From the NCBI RefSeq assembly GCF_014892515.1, contig NZ_JADBGR010000098.1, positions 1-64,000 on the forward strand: a stretch of DNA of 64,000 nt. The letters are read 5' to 3'. Made by a program: the position numbers and the translations under genes. The DNA comes from Myceligenerans pegani (GTDB lineage: Bacteria; Actinomycetota; Actinomycetes; Actinomycetales; Cellulomonadaceae). Shown in pieces: positions 18,611-26,157 of the stretch (its first letter is position 1; every line of letters begins with the position of its first letter). The notes under the pieces were generated by a model that did not search any database, had not been told where the DNA came from, and saw only the letters and a list, made by a program, of their open reading frames with translations.

Positions 18611-19645
18611 ATGCCTGTTGATCCAACGCCAGGCTGGGGACTGGGTCATGCTGTCGGCCTGACCAACGAGGGGACGCAATGTCCGAACATCGGGTTCGAT
18701 CAACAGCAGGTCGGCGAGCTTCTCGATGCGGTCGGCCTGCCGGCGGGCGGTACGTCGCTGGAGCATCTGCCCGCCATCGAGCACGGTCACGCGTCGCCGG
18801 AATTGTGCGAGGCGATCAGGGGTTTTCAGCGGGTCCAGGCCGGCTTGGTCGACGATGCCCGCGTCGACGTGAACGGTCCCACGTGGGAGCGTCTGATCAA
18901 GCTGGGAGCACCTACGGCCGTGCCTTTCGGCGGCGTCCCGCTGATGTTGAGCGCGACCAAACTCACAGTGGTCGAGCTTCCTCGATCCGCCAGCGGTCTG
19001 CCGTCGCTCACCTACACGATCAAGGGGCCTGTGGCGACGTATCGGGCTCCGGGAATCCGAATCGAGCTGTCCGCCAGCGGTCCGCTCAAGGTCTCCTGGG
19101 GCAGCACGTACCCCATCGCGTGCCAATTGTCCCCGGACCTGGCGGCACTGGAAGCCGCCGTCGCGTCGGGAGCGGCCCGCACCATCGGCGGCGCGGCGCT
19201 CAACACCCTGTGCCACCGGCTCAAGGTGGAGTCCCAGCAGGCGATCGCCGGCATGTTCTCCTCGGTGAGCCTTTCGGTCGGGCTGGACGGCACGCCGGTG
19301 CTGGGCGGGAGCATCGGTGACGGCACGCGATTCCAGTCCATTTCGGCGGATCCGATCGAGCGGTCTGTGACGTACAGCGCCGTGAAATCGATCGTGAAGT
19401 CGCAACCGGTGCTCGGCGGTGACGTGCAGATCTCGGGCTCCGTCACGTTGACGCTCAAGGTCACGGCCGAAGACCCGGATGGCGAGGCAAGTGTCGTGGT
19501 ACTGCTGGTCGGGCTCGTCGTCGGCGGCCACATCGTCATGGCCGCAGCCGGAGGACTGGCCGCCGGCCTCGGCGCTGTCGGGGAGGCGGCGGCCATCAGC
19601 AAGGAGGTCGTCGTGCGCGTGGGCCCTGCTCTCCTCGTCCCCTGA
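18611..19645 (+). CDS. Peptidoglycan-binding-like protein with hydrophobic C-terminus
   Basis: A 344-residue protein of unknown function. Residues 28-98 resemble a peptidoglycan-binding domain of the PG_binding_1 type (a leading LLDAVGLP helix, then CEAIRGFQRVQAGL and VDVNGPTWERLI). Residues 105-290 are predicted beta-rich and contain three Cys residues in the cluster region 171-201. Residues 294-323 are a Gly/Ala-rich hydrophobic segment that could insert in a membrane. No signal peptide is visible. The ATG at 18611 has a GAAGGG site; an upstream in-frame GTG three codons earlier is possible. It is the first large gene of the right-pointing arm and follows a SARP-type promoter. A similar PG-binding-like N-terminus and hydrophobic tail appear in the protein at 25016 in the other arm. 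Confidence 0.7.
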   Translation: MPVDPTPGWGLGHAVGLTNEGTQCPNIGFDQQQVGELLDAVGLPAGGTSLEHLPAIEHGHASPELCEAIRGFQRVQAGLVDDARVDVNGPTWERLIKLGAPTAVPFGGVPLMLSATKLTVVELPRSASGLPSLTYTIKGPVATYRAPGIRIELSASGPLKVSWGSTYPIACQLSPDLAALEAAVASGAARTIGGAALNTLCHRLKVESQQAIAGMFSSVSLSVGLDGTPVLGGSIGDGTRFQSISADPIERSVTYSAVKSIVKSQPVLGGDVQISGSVTLTLKVTAEDPDGEASVVVLLVGLVVGGHIVMAAAGGLAAGLGAVGEAAAISKEVVVRVGPALLVP

Positions 19646-19698
19646 CACTTCGCCTGACCGACCACGAACTTCAGCCAACGACCCTGAGGAGCACAACG

Positions 19699-21228
19699 AT
19701 GCCCAACGACATGAAACCCGAAGCACTACTGAACAAGGTGCTTGGAAAAGTGACCGATGTTCTGATCAACGGCGACGGTACCGTCCTGCCCAAGGCGACT
19801 GACCACTACCTCGCGTTCATGAGCCCGGGGATCCCGTTGCTCGACGACGACTTCAACTACGCGCTTGAGGGGTTCGGCGGGGTAAACCGCCACAACGTCG
19901 ATACCGCGGACCTTCCGGGCTCGGTCGGCCCGAAGGACGCGACCGCGCCGAGTACAGAGGCCTCGGCTGCCGCGATGGCCAGCGACGCGCTTGCCAAGTA
20001 CCAGCGAGCCGAGGCGTTCCAGGCGATGTGCGACCTGATCCCGGACACGACCGGAATCGTCGATTCCAATCGCATCAACGTCTGGAATCCCGAGTCGCGG
20101 GTCTCCAGCGTGTACGCCCTGGCCCTGCAGATGAGCCAGGTCTACGACATCCAGCCGGACGAGGAGACTAAAGCGAAGATCGAGCGCTGGCGGTCACTGC
20201 TCCAGACCGAAGAGCAGGACATCGTCGATCCGGAGACGACCACATTGGTACCGAGCAAACTCGTCAAGCGGTACCAGGAGAAGCAGTTCGAGTGGCTGAA
20301 GGCCGCAACCGAGTATCAGAATCTCCGCGTCGACGCGCTCACCGCGACAAACCAGGAGGCGGTCCACCGCTTTGCCACGACGGCGAGCATCATCGAGATG
20401 AAGGTGCGGGCAGCGGCGAACGACTGGGCTACCAACGGGTACCGTGACGAATACGATCGCATCGCCGCGGCGATTGCGTCGGTCGAGGGGCGCAGCTACG
20501 CCTTGCTGAAGCAGCGCTACGTGGAGGACTTCACCCGAGGCGTGCTGACCAACCCTTCCTCGGGCGCGAACTTCCTGTACACGTCGCCGGCGCCGGCCTC
20601 GTTCGCTCGCGGAGGATCCGGTTGGACCGAGTTCACCTTCGGCAGTGGCGACTATCAGAGCGCCAACAGCTTCTCGTCAAGCACTTCGTCGGGCGGTGGC
20701 GGATTCTCCATCTTCGGAATCGGTGTCTCCGGTAGCGGGTCGGTCACAAGGACCAAGTGGGAAGGAACCATCGACGCCTCGAACTTCACGCTGACGATGA
20801 AAATCGCCCGTGTCCCGATCTACCGGCCATGGTTCCATCTCGACTTCCTCAAGAGCCAATACTGGCGATTCGCTCAGAACGACACGGTCGTCAAGGACCA
20901 GTTGATCAGCGACGGCCAGTCACCGCCTCAAGGTCTCATGCCATCGATCACTACCGAGTGCGTGTTCGTACGGGACGTGCGTATCCACTTCGGTGAATCG
21001 CACAGCGACTACATGTCAAAGTTCGAGACCGTGCGAGGAGGAGGGGGCTTCTCTTTCGGCCCGTGGTGGGCCGGCGGCTCGCACGTTAACCAGTCGGACT
21101 CCCGGACCTTCGATTCCACCTGGAGCAACGAAGGTATCTCCATCAACGGACTGCAGTTGCTGGGTTTCGTTTGCCATACGCTTCCGCGATCTCCGGAGCC
21201 CAGCCCGGAGATCACCGACTGGATCTGA
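19699..21228 (+). CDS. Unrecognised 509-residue protein, paralogue of the next gene
   Basis: A 509-residue protein without signal peptide or clear membrane helix. The first 285 residues are mostly helical with charged heptad-like stretches. A Gly/Ser-rich segment follows (about 325-350, GGGGFSIFGIGVSGSGS), then a beta-rich C-terminal domain with RPWFHLDFL, LISDGQSPPQG and CVFVRDVRI, a second Gly-rich stretch (GGGGFSFGPWWAGG) and the terminal motif LLGFVCHTLPRSP. The latter motifs recur in the downstream protein, so the two are paralogues. The ATG is preceded by GAGGAG. I do not recognise a characterised family. Helical N-terminus plus Gly-rich beta domain would fit a pore-forming or scaffold protein, but that is speculation. 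The base composition is visibly less GC-extreme than in flanking housekeeping genes. Confidence 0.75.
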   Translation: MPNDMKPEALLNKVLGKVTDVLINGDGTVLPKATDHYLAFMSPGIPLLDDDFNYALEGFGGVNRHNVDTADLPGSVGPKDATAPSTEASAAAMASDALAKYQRAEAFQAMCDLIPDTTGIVDSNRINVWNPESRVSSVYALALQMSQVYDIQPDEETKAKIERWRSLLQTEEQDIVDPETTTLVPSKLVKRYQEKQFEWLKAATEYQNLRVDALTATNQEAVHRFATTASIIEMKVRAAANDWATNGYRDEYDRIAAAIASVEGRSYALLKQRYVEDFTRGVLTNPSSGANFLYTSPAPASFARGGSGWTEFTFGSGDYQSANSFSSSTSSGGGGFSIFGIGVSGSGSVTRTKWEGTIDASNFTLTMKIARVPIYRPWFHLDFLKSQYWRFAQNDTVVKDQLISDGQSPPQGLMPSITTECVFVRDVRIHFGESHSDYMSKFETVRGGGGFSFGPWWAGGSHVNQSDSRTFDSTWSNEGISINGLQLLGFVCHTLPRSPEPSPEITDWI

Positions 21229-21283
21229 TCATCCGCTGCACATCGACCATCGGCCACGCTTACAGCCTGAGCAGGGATCAGCC

Positions 21284-22774
21284 ATGAACCAGACCCTTCA
21301 CTGGGCCGCCGAGCCGGAGACGCTCGCCATCACGCAGAACGGAACCGCGCTCCTTGCGGCAGAGGTCAACACGCTCAACGCGATTGAGGTGCTCGAGGCC
21401 GTCACCGGCACCGGGGCCGCACCCCCGCCTTCGGCCGGACCCCCCACCTCGCGCGATCTGGCTGAGGTCGTCGCCGACGCCGACCGGAGCGGGGACGATC
21501 CGAGTCCGGCGTCGGCGGTCTCCCTGGCCCTGGCCGCGTGCATCGGCGAGTACACAGCCGCGGGCGACCGATCAGCGTTTCCGAGTTTCGCAACCACGAC
21601 GTGGGTGGCGCCCACGCCCATGTCCTTCGAGCTGGTGTATCAGAGCAGCCTGGTCGCGGCGCACGCATCGGTCTGGAATCCGGGCCCGTCACCGACGTTG
21701 CTCTGGGACGTCTGGCGTGACGTGCTCGACGAAGCCGAGGCACGTGACCACGAGCCATCCGACGAGGAACTGACGCGGATCGAAGCAGCACGGGCGCTCC
21801 TGTACGTCGACGCAGACGCCGGATCCGTCACCGACATCTACCGCCGGTACGCCAAACTCCAGGGAGAACTCATCGTCGCAGCGAGTCGACACGCCCAACT
21901 CCAGCTGTCGGAGACGGTGTCCGAAACCGAATTGGATGCCTCGGAGGCGGCCGTCGCCAACGCCGCGAGCCGGCTCGCCATCGAAGGTCGCCAATCCGAT
22001 GTCGAGGCGGCGATACAGACGATCGCAACGTACGGGAGTTCCCGTCCCACAAAGCTCTTCACGCGCGCCCGGGAGAACTTCGACCTCGTAACCATCTGGC
22101 GAACAGACGCCGCATCGGGTGCTCGCTACCCCGAGACGTCCTTCGTTCCCGCGTCGTTCGAGACCGCCGCATGGACACCGATCCAGCTCTCGCGGGCCGA
22201 CATCATCAAGCGATCCTCCGTGGGTGACCGATACCCGGAGCTATCGGAAGCGAGGCTCGTCGACCACGGGGCGATTGACGCCGGCGAGCGACTTCTGGTC
22301 GACGGCCTGAAGGCCGAGCTGGCGTTCGTCGCCGTGCGCCGCGAGTCCTGGTTCAACCCCGATCTCCTGGGATTGCGTGCCTGGCGCCTCAAGGACCCAA
22401 CGGCGCCGCTGGTCAGTGACGGCGCTGTACCAGCAGCGGGACGCCTCCCCGCCTTCGCCGTCGGGCTGGTCCTGATCCGGAACCTCGAACTCGCTCGTGT
22501 CGTCGAGAACCAGATGACCTTTGAGGAGGAGCGGCGGTTGCGACAAGAGCACTACGACCGCGAGTATCCAGCGGCCAAGGCACGCCACGAGCAGCTACGG
22601 CTGGTCGATCCCCGGAAGGCAGCACTGGAAGGGATCCGGGTCCCGCCGTTGCTGATACCGCGCTACCTCCCGGCCGACCCATATCGTCGACCCGAGGTGT
22701 GCATCGCCGCCTTCGTGTGCCAGTTGGTCCCCCGCTCACCCGACCCAGACCCCGTCCTGTTCGCGGATGAGTAG
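21284..22774 (+). CDS. Unrecognised 496-residue protein, paralogue of the preceding gene
   Basis: A 496-residue protein related to the product of the gene at 19699. Shared C-terminal landmarks are ESWFNPDLLGLRAWRL, LVSDGAVPAAGRLP, a VLIRNLEL strand and FVCQLVPRSPDPDP at the end. It lacks the Gly-rich stretches; in their place is a charged helical insertion (about 410-450, EEERRLRQEHYDREY). The N-terminal half is helical and rich in Ala and Glu. The ATG at 21284 follows AGGGA; the open frame extends upstream but without a ribosome site and into the preceding gene. It lies 55 bases downstream of its paralogue and is probably co-transcribed. The two may form a hetero-oligomer. Function is unknown. 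Confidence 0.75.
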   Translation: MNQTLHWAAEPETLAITQNGTALLAAEVNTLNAIEVLEAVTGTGAAPPPSAGPPTSRDLAEVVADADRSGDDPSPASAVSLALAACIGEYTAAGDRSAFPSFATTTWVAPTPMSFELVYQSSLVAAHASVWNPGPSPTLLWDVWRDVLDEAEARDHEPSDEELTRIEAARALLYVDADAGSVTDIYRRYAKLQGELIVAASRHAQLQLSETVSETELDASEAAVANAASRLAIEGRQSDVEAAIQTIATYGSSRPTKLFTRARENFDLVTIWRTDAASGARYPETSFVPASFETAAWTPIQLSRADIIKRSSVGDRYPELSEARLVDHGAIDAGERLLVDGLKAELAFVAVRRESWFNPDLLGLRAWRLKDPTAPLVSDGAVPAAGRLPAFAVGLVLIRNLELARVVENQMTFEEERRLRQEHYDREYPAAKARHEQLRLVDPRKAALEGIRVPPLLIPRYLPADPYRRPEVCIAAFVCQLVPRSPDPDPVLFADE

Positions 22775-22885
22775 AGGGCGCATGCCCTGCGAGACCCCGG
22801 GACCGGTATCCGTGACGTGTCTCTCCGGCTGCTCGACACCGGCCTGAGGCTCGTCAAACCTCTGAGACCCGATCGGAGATCTCCC

Positions 22886-23266
22886 ATGACTACCGAACCT
22901 TCAGCTCCCACAACCAAGTTCGACCCCGTCGAGCTCCCTTCGCGTTACGCCAAGGCGATCGTCGCGATCATCGCCGCCGCGCTCAGCGTGCTCGTCACAG
23001 CGCTGACCGACGACGTCGTGACCCTCGCGGAGGTACTCGGCATCGCCGTCGCGGTGGTGACCGCCGTATCCGTCTACCTCGTGCCGAACCTGCCGACCGG
23101 CATCGGTCACTACGCCAAGGCGATCGTGGCCGTCGCCGGTACCGCGCTCCAGGCCGCCGTTCCGCTCGCTGTCGAAGGCACTATCGACGTATCCGGCTGG
23201 CTGCTGATCCTGCTGGCCGCGCTCGGCGCCGTGTCCGTCGGGATCGTGCCCAACCGCAGCGAATAG
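22886..23266 (+). CDS. Holin-like small membrane protein with two tandem repeats
   Basis: A 126-residue membrane protein made of two repeated units, residues 21-68 and 76-123. Each begins YAKAIVA, runs through two hydrophobic segments with a short acidic connector (LTDDVVTLAE, VEGTIDVSG) and ends VPN. The single unit resembles small actinophage holin proteins, which have the same AKAIVA start and a VPN end; a tandem duplication would give about four membrane segments. Holins form membrane pores that release or activate wall hydrolases. No lysin or other phage gene is adjacent. The ATG at 22886 follows GGAGA. It closes the right-pointing arm, so export or membrane permeabilisation is a plausible role. 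The holin assignment is by pattern and is uncertain. Confidence 0.6.
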   Translation: MTTEPSAPTTKFDPVELPSRYAKAIVAIIAAALSVLVTALTDDVVTLAEVLGIAVAVVTAVSVYLVPNLPTGIGHYAKAIVAVAGTALQAAVPLAVEGTIDVSGWLLILLAALGAVSVGIVPNRSE

Positions 23267-23348
23267 CCTGCTCAGCTCTCCGAGAGCGAGGCACTCATGG
23301 CGCGACGACCGGTCCGCCCAATCACCTTTGCCTGAAAGGAGAACCGCG

Positions 23349-23411
23349 ATGACCGCGGCCGCGTGCCGCCCAATCCCGCCCAACGACGCCGGCCCGTCCC
23401 GCTCCTCGTGA
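23349..23411 (+). pseudogene. Truncated copy of the 61-residue protein gene
   Basis: An ATG with an AAAGGAG site opens a 20-codon frame, MTAAACRPIPPNDAGPSRSS. This matches the last 20 residues of the protein encoded at 18337 (LTAAARRPLPPDDAGPSRSS). The first two thirds of the gene are missing. It lies in the repeat copy at 23352-23444 and is read as a duplication remnant, though a translated leader peptide cannot be excluded. Confidence 0.6.
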
Positions 23412-23444
23412 ACCTGACCTGAACGTCCGACGGCGATCGTGAGG
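23352..23444 (+). repeat. Direct repeat, copy 2 (end of small gene plus SARP promoter)
   Basis: This is the second copy of the 93-base repeat at 18463-18555. It is less similar in the coding part and nearly identical from 23374 onward. Confidence 0.85.
23409..23440 (+). promoter_or_regulatory. SARP box and promoter with no obvious downstream gene
   Basis: The heptamers, spacing and GATCGT element are identical to those at 18520-18551. Transcription from it would run into the 3' end of the opposing ATPase gene at 23560, so it is either orphaned or produces antisense RNA. Confidence 0.55.
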
Positions 23445-23559
23445 CATCACCGGTACCTCCGATGACCTCTTCGGCTGGGAGGACATGGCGTCGCGGCAGT
23501 GGATGGCACCTTCGGCCTCAGGCGCGCAGCACCCGAGGACTCCGCCCCGGATCGAGTCG

Positions 23560-24828
23560 TCAAGGGCCGAGGAGGGCAAGAGGGATGACCGCGACACCGT
23601 CAGCCCGGCGATACGCACTGCGACCCGTGGTCAGCACGATCTTGTCGACGAGGTCGTCACCGAGCCGATCGCCCAGCCAATGCAGATGACGCACGTCGCG
23701 ATCGTCCGGGGTAGCAGCGAGTTTGACCTCGAACGCGATGGTGCGTCCGTCTGGGGCATGGACCACCAGATCGACCTCACGCTCACCTCGCGCCGTACGG
23801 ATGTGGGCGACGTCGAGCTCGAGTGGCTGCGCATACACGCGTACGCACAACGTCGCCAAGGACTCGAAGAGCGTTCCGAGAAGCGGCCCGTCTCGCAATG
23901 ACGCGAACTCCCGGCCCGCAGAGGTGTCGAGCAGGGTGTCAGCGGTGACTCGCAACAGCGACGCGGCAAGCGCGGGGTCTGCCAATTGATGCTTCGGCGT
24001 CCGTCCGAGCCCTGCGAGCCGATTACGGCTCAGTGTGAACGCGGGCACCTGGTCCAGGAGCCACAGGTGCGACAGGACGTCACGGTAGTCGTTGACGGTG
24101 GCGCGGGTGGGGCGCTGGTCGTCAGGGATCGCCGCCGCGATGGACTCGTACGTGGCCGTCGTCGAGCTGGCCGCCGCGTACGCTCGCACCCAGTGCGCGA
24201 GGGACGCCGGGCGCTTGGGTACGAATCCGAGTTCGGGCACGTCCTGCTCGAGTGCGCTTTCGACGTATCCGGCCAACAACCGTGGTCGAGAGCGTTCGGA
24301 GGCGAAACGTATTCCAGGAAATCCTGAACCCAGGATCTCGTCGACGTAGTCGCCGAGCCCGAGATCCGACGTCCCTGCGACCTGCTGCTCTCCGCGCCAG
24401 AGCGCCGCCAGACTTACCGACGGGAGCGCCGAGCCGCGCTCGACGAGGCTCATCGGACGCATCCGCAGTCGGACCAGCCGACCGGCACCGGAATGCACGC
24501 GAACGTCGCGCGGGTTCGCGCTGCCCGTGAGGATGAACCGGCCGGGCGACGGATCGGCGTCCACCTCTCGGCGCATCGCCTCCCAGATGTCGGGGTCGTA
24601 CTGCCACTCGTCGATCAACACCGGCGGCTGCGCCGCCGCGAGAGCCTCGCGCCGTGCGGACTGCACGACAATTCGCTGATCCACATCCGCCAGGTCGAGA
24701 ATGGTGCCGGCGTGCCGCTTGGCCGACTCGGTCTTTCCGATCGCCTTCGGTCCGACGACAGATACTGCGGGGACATCGGCGACCAGCTCAGCGAGTTCTT
24801 CGTCGATGACGCGTGCACGGTACTTCAA
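23560..24828 (-). CDS. AAA ATPase with DUF4143-type C-terminal domain
   Basis: A 422-residue ATPase of the AAA_14/DUF4143 group. Walker A GPKAIGKTES is at 26-35 and a Walker B-like PPVLIDEW at about 69-76; sensor-like TGSAN follows near 100. The C-terminal part contains the conserved DUF4143 segment ending in the restriction-enzyme-like motif VDLVVHAPDG..AFEVKLA. These proteins are widespread, often laterally transferred, and mostly uncharacterised. The start is probably the TTG at 24828 (LKYRARV), the position at which relatives begin, although no ribosome site is visible. It opposes the right-pointing arm and lies between an orphan SARP box and a degenerate one, suggesting insertion into the cluster. 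An AT-rich region with an inverted repeat upstream is its likely promoter. Confidence 0.88.
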   Translation of the reverse strand: MKYRARVIDEELAELVADVPAVSVVGPKAIGKTESAKRHAGTILDLADVDQRIVVQSARREALAAAQPPVLIDEWQYDPDIWEAMRREVDADPSPGRFILTGSANPRDVRVHSGAGRLVRLRMRPMSLVERGSALPSVSLAALWRGEQQVAGTSDLGLGDYVDEILGSGFPGIRFASERSRPRLLAGYVESALEQDVPELGFVPKRPASLAHWVRAYAAASSTTATYESIAAAIPDDQRPTRATVNDYRDVLSHLWLLDQVPAFTLSRNRLAGLGRTPKHQLADPALAASLLRVTADTLLDTSAGREFASLRDGPLLGTLFESLATLCVRVYAQPLELDVAHIRTARGEREVDLVVHAPDGRTIAFEVKLAATPDDRDVRHLHWLGDRLGDDLVDKIVLTTGRSAYRRADGVAVIPLALLGP

Positions 24829-24927
24829 GGGCCATGGCTCTCGGTCGGGTGGTCGAGGACCGTTCGAGCCTATCCCGAAGCGGCGCGATACTCAACAGAT
24901 CCGCAGTGTCATACTCTACTAATTTGC

Positions 24928-24955
24928 GAGTCGATACTATACAGATCGGCGACTC
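24928..24955. promoter_or_regulatory. Inverted repeat in AT-rich promoter region of the ATPase gene
   Basis: GAGTCG (24928) and CGACTC (24950) flank a 16-base AT-rich spacer containing TACTATAC. The surrounding 24905-24965 is one of the most AT-rich stretches of the window and repeats ACTCTACTA. It is probably the promoter and operator of the divergent ATPase gene. Confidence 0.4.
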
Positions 24956-24988
24956 TACTACTCGCCACGCCTCGGCAGGGCCACCCCG

Positions 24989-25020
24989 TGAACCTTGCCT
25001 GACATCGACGGCGACCTAAT
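24989..25020 (+). promoter_or_regulatory. Degenerate SARP box
   Basis: TGAACCT-TGCC-TGACATC has the 11-base period of the other boxes and is followed by CGACGGCGA, as in the intact copies. It points into the 3' end of the gene at 25016-26143, so it is probably a decayed promoter copy. Confidence 0.35.
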
Positions 25021-26143
25021 GGGAGAGGACGGGTAGCGTGACTCCGGCCGCCGCGGCAAAGCCTCGCAGCGCCGCGATGATCCCGGCGATCGCCTCGGCT
25101 TCAGCTGCCACGACGGCTGCCGCAGCAGCCGCTTCGGCGAGCGCGATCATGATGGCGAGCAGTCCGGCGACGAGCCGTGCCCTGTTGAGGTACTCGATGT
25201 AGTCCCCCTTGAGACACAAGGTCCAGAAGATCAGTCCGCGCACGGGGCGACGTAGTTCGAGCACGGGCCTGATGCGCTCCCCGTGCGGCCCGATCAACGG
25301 GGTCAAGGTCAACGGGATCTCACGTGTAGGGGTGTACCGCCGGCCGGGCTTGTACGGGAGCCCCGCGGCCTCGTAGTCATCCAGGATGCTCAGCAGCTTG
25401 AGGCCGGCGTCGCGTGCGCCACTGATGCTCGCGGGCTTGATCTCGTACCACTCCGAGCTCCCCCCGGCGTGGCGCATGATGTCCGGGCGGCGTCTGCGGC
25501 CGAGCTCGGTGACCTTGGCGGGCGTCAGTCCGGGGTGCTCGGCCGCGAGGAATCGCGTGTACTTCGACGATCCCTTCTCGTCGTCGAAGAAGTCGGCCAC
25601 GGGCGCAGGTCCCATCAGGGTCTTGAAGTCCTCGAACACGCGCGGCTCGACGATGGTCTCGCCGAACCATTGCGCGATGGCGTGTCCGAGCTCCATCGAG
25701 AGCCGGAAGCACAACCGATCCCTCAGCTCGAAGAGGTCCAGAAGCCTGTCGCCGATGCCGACGTCGGCGTGCAGGATCTCGGCGAAGCCAGCCTTGTAGG
25801 GGTCGAGTGCGAGGATTCCGGCCTTCTCCGGCGGCCTGGCGAGAGTCTCGTCCTCGAGGAAGGCGATCTCGGCGTCGAGCGCGTGCGATGTCCCGACGCC
25901 GACGACGGGATCGTTGGGCATCAGTCCGCGATCGGTCTTGTAGTCGACGATCGCCCGGGCGGTCTCACCGCCGACGGTGAGCCTGCCGTCAATGTCGGTG
26001 GTGGGCATCGAGTATCCGAGTGCGACCAGCGCGGTTTGTACCAGTGTCACCTGATCGGAGGTCTCGGGGGCGGAGATCCGCCTGTTCCCGCTGGCGACAG
26101 CCTGAAGATCCGCGCTGCTTCCGAGCAGCTGCGAGGTGAGCAT
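25016..26143 (-). CDS. PG-binding-like protein with PD-(D/E)XK-like motif and hydrophobic tail
   Basis: A 375-residue protein of unknown function. Residues 30-95 match the pattern of a peptidoglycan-binding domain (VQTALVALGY, then DIDGRLTVGGETARAIVDYK and a GL..DPVVG segment). Residues 130-260 form a helical domain holding RRRRPDI (D221) and EWYEIKP (E234, K236), a spacing seen in PD-(D/E)XK nuclease folds. The C-terminus has an Ala-rich hydrophobic stretch (about 323-366) that may insert in the membrane. The ATG at 26143 follows AAAGGGG and is 14 bases past the stop of the gene at 26158, so the two are co-transcribed. Wall-binding domain, possible nuclease and membrane segment resemble a secreted or polymorphic toxin layout, but no immunity gene is evident. 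Confidence 0.7.
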   Translation of the reverse strand: MLTSQLLGSSADLQAVASGNRRISAPETSDQVTLVQTALVALGYSMPTTDIDGRLTVGGETARAIVDYKTDRGLMPNDPVVGVGTSHALDAEIAFLEDETLARPPEKAGILALDPYKAGFAEILHADVGIGDRLLDLFELRDRLCFRLSMELGHAIAQWFGETIVEPRVFEDFKTLMGPAPVADFFDDEKGSSKYTRFLAAEHPGLTPAKVTELGRRRRPDIMRHAGGSSEWYEIKPASISGARDAGLKLLSILDDYEAAGLPYKPGRRYTPTREIPLTLTPLIGPHGERIRPVLELRRPVRGLIFWTLCLKGDYIEYLNRARLVAGLLAIMIALAEAAAAAAVVAAEAEAIAGIIAALRGFAAAAGVTLPVLSH

Positions 26144-26157
26144 GATGTCCCCTTTCA

